From a bacterium UBP3_UBA1247 (GTDB taxonomy: Bacteria; UBA3054): a DNA stretch of 7,241 nt. Made by a program: the position numbers and the translations under genes. The notes under the pieces were generated by a model, which saw only the letters and a list, made by a program, of their open reading frames with translations, was not told the DNA's origin and searched no databases. Every line of letters starts with the position of its first letter. Position 1 is the stretch's first letter. Positions 6,865 to 7,241 of this stretch are shown piece after piece. The stretch lies in the NCBI GenBank assembly GCA_002308555.1, contig DBWD01000061.1, forward strand, positions 1,824 to 9,064. Reading direction: 5' to 3'.

Positions 6865-7241
6865 ATGCAAAGCGACAAGGTCAAAGTCGGTCTGGAACGC
6901 GCCCCGCACCGCGCGCTCCTAAACGCCTGCGGCGTCAGCCGCGAGGATCTTAAGAAGCCCTTCATCGCCGTCTGCAATTCTTACGTCGGCATCATCCCCG
7001 GACACGCCCATCTCCAGGAAGTCGGCGAAATAGTGAAAGAAGCCATAAAAGAAGCCGGCGGCGTGCCCTTCGAGTTCAACACCATCGGCGTCTGCGACGG
7101 CATCGCCATGGGTCATCAGGGCATGAAGTACTCCCTGCCCTCCAGGGAGATCATCGCCGACTCCGTCGAGACCATGCTCCGGGCCCACTGCTTCGACGGC
7201 GTGGTCTGCATCCCCAACTGCGACAAGATCGTCCCGGGCAT
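6865..7241 (+). CDS. ilvD: Dihydroxyacid dehydratase, N-terminal part (3' end missing)
   Basis: IlvD dehydrates 2,3-dihydroxyisovalerate and 2,3-dihydroxy-3-methylvalerate to the 2-oxo acids that precede valine, isoleucine and leucine, in the cytoplasm, using an iron-sulfur cluster and Mg2+. The visible 125 codons contain the family signatures in order: [16 protein letters not shown] (residues 35-50, with Cys37 an expected cluster ligand), [20 protein letters not shown] (75-94, with Asp78 an expected Mg2+ ligand) and [10 protein letters not shown] (116-125, with Cys119 an expected cluster ligand and Asp120/Lys121 of the metal site). These match IlvD much better than the related 6-phosphogluconate dehydratase Edd, although a sugar-acid dehydratase of the same superfamily cannot be fully excluded without the rest. 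The family usually has about 550-570 residues, so some three quarters lie beyond the right edge. It is transcribed away from the pseudopilin gene, with no functional link apparent. Confidence 0.95.
   Translation, partial: MQSDKVKVGLERAPHRALLNACGVSREDLKKPFIAVCNSYVGIIPGHAHLQEVGEIVKEAIKEAGGVPFEFNTIGVCDGIAMGHQGMKYSLPSREIIADSVETMLRAHCFDGVVCIPNCDKIVPG

Overview
The window carries four protein genes, two of them cut by its edges. Codon use is GC-rich, with C or G preferred at third positions. From left to right they are: a secreted FKBP-type peptidyl-prolyl isomerase (minus strand, 3' end missing), a 564-residue cofactor-independent phosphoglycerate mutase (minus, complete), a 1335-residue GspK-like minor pseudopilin (minus, complete), and the first 125 codons of dihydroxyacid dehydratase IlvD (plus, 3' end missing). 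No tRNA, rRNA, CRISPR array, insertion sequence or phage gene is visible.

Organism (inference): the giant pseudopilin-K protein with a lamin-tail-domain-like stretch is a style of protein I associate with the Planctomycetes-Verrucomicrobia-Lentisphaerae group. The secreted FKBP and the pseudopilin indicate a cell with two membranes. The phosphoglycerate mutase is of the long form also found in plants and trypanosomatids. A Lentisphaerae or Verrucomicrobia-like bacterium is the best guess, not a proven one. The genes give no sign of recent transfer.

Layout: ilvD and the pseudopilin gene diverge from a 208-base spacer (6657-6864). The spacer holds a good sigma70-type promoter for the pseudopilin gene (TTGAAA, 17 bases, TACAAT) and an extended -10 element for ilvD. 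The pseudopilin gene ends at 2649 and is followed by a perfect 14-bp hairpin with a U-rich tail, so it is probably transcribed alone. Just past that terminator, an extended -10 element starts a second unit, gpmI followed after 11 bases by the FKBP gene, each with its own Shine-Dalgarno sequence.

Function: gpmI serves central glycolysis and gluconeogenesis, and ilvD serves branched-chain amino acid synthesis. The FKBP protein should fold proteins outside the inner membrane. The GspK-like protein should sit at the tip of a type II secretion pseudopilus or a related fibre. It is about four times the usual length for the family, and roughly 850 residues, mostly beta-rich by eye and without known function, lie between its recognisable ends. 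This protein is the most interesting object in the window.
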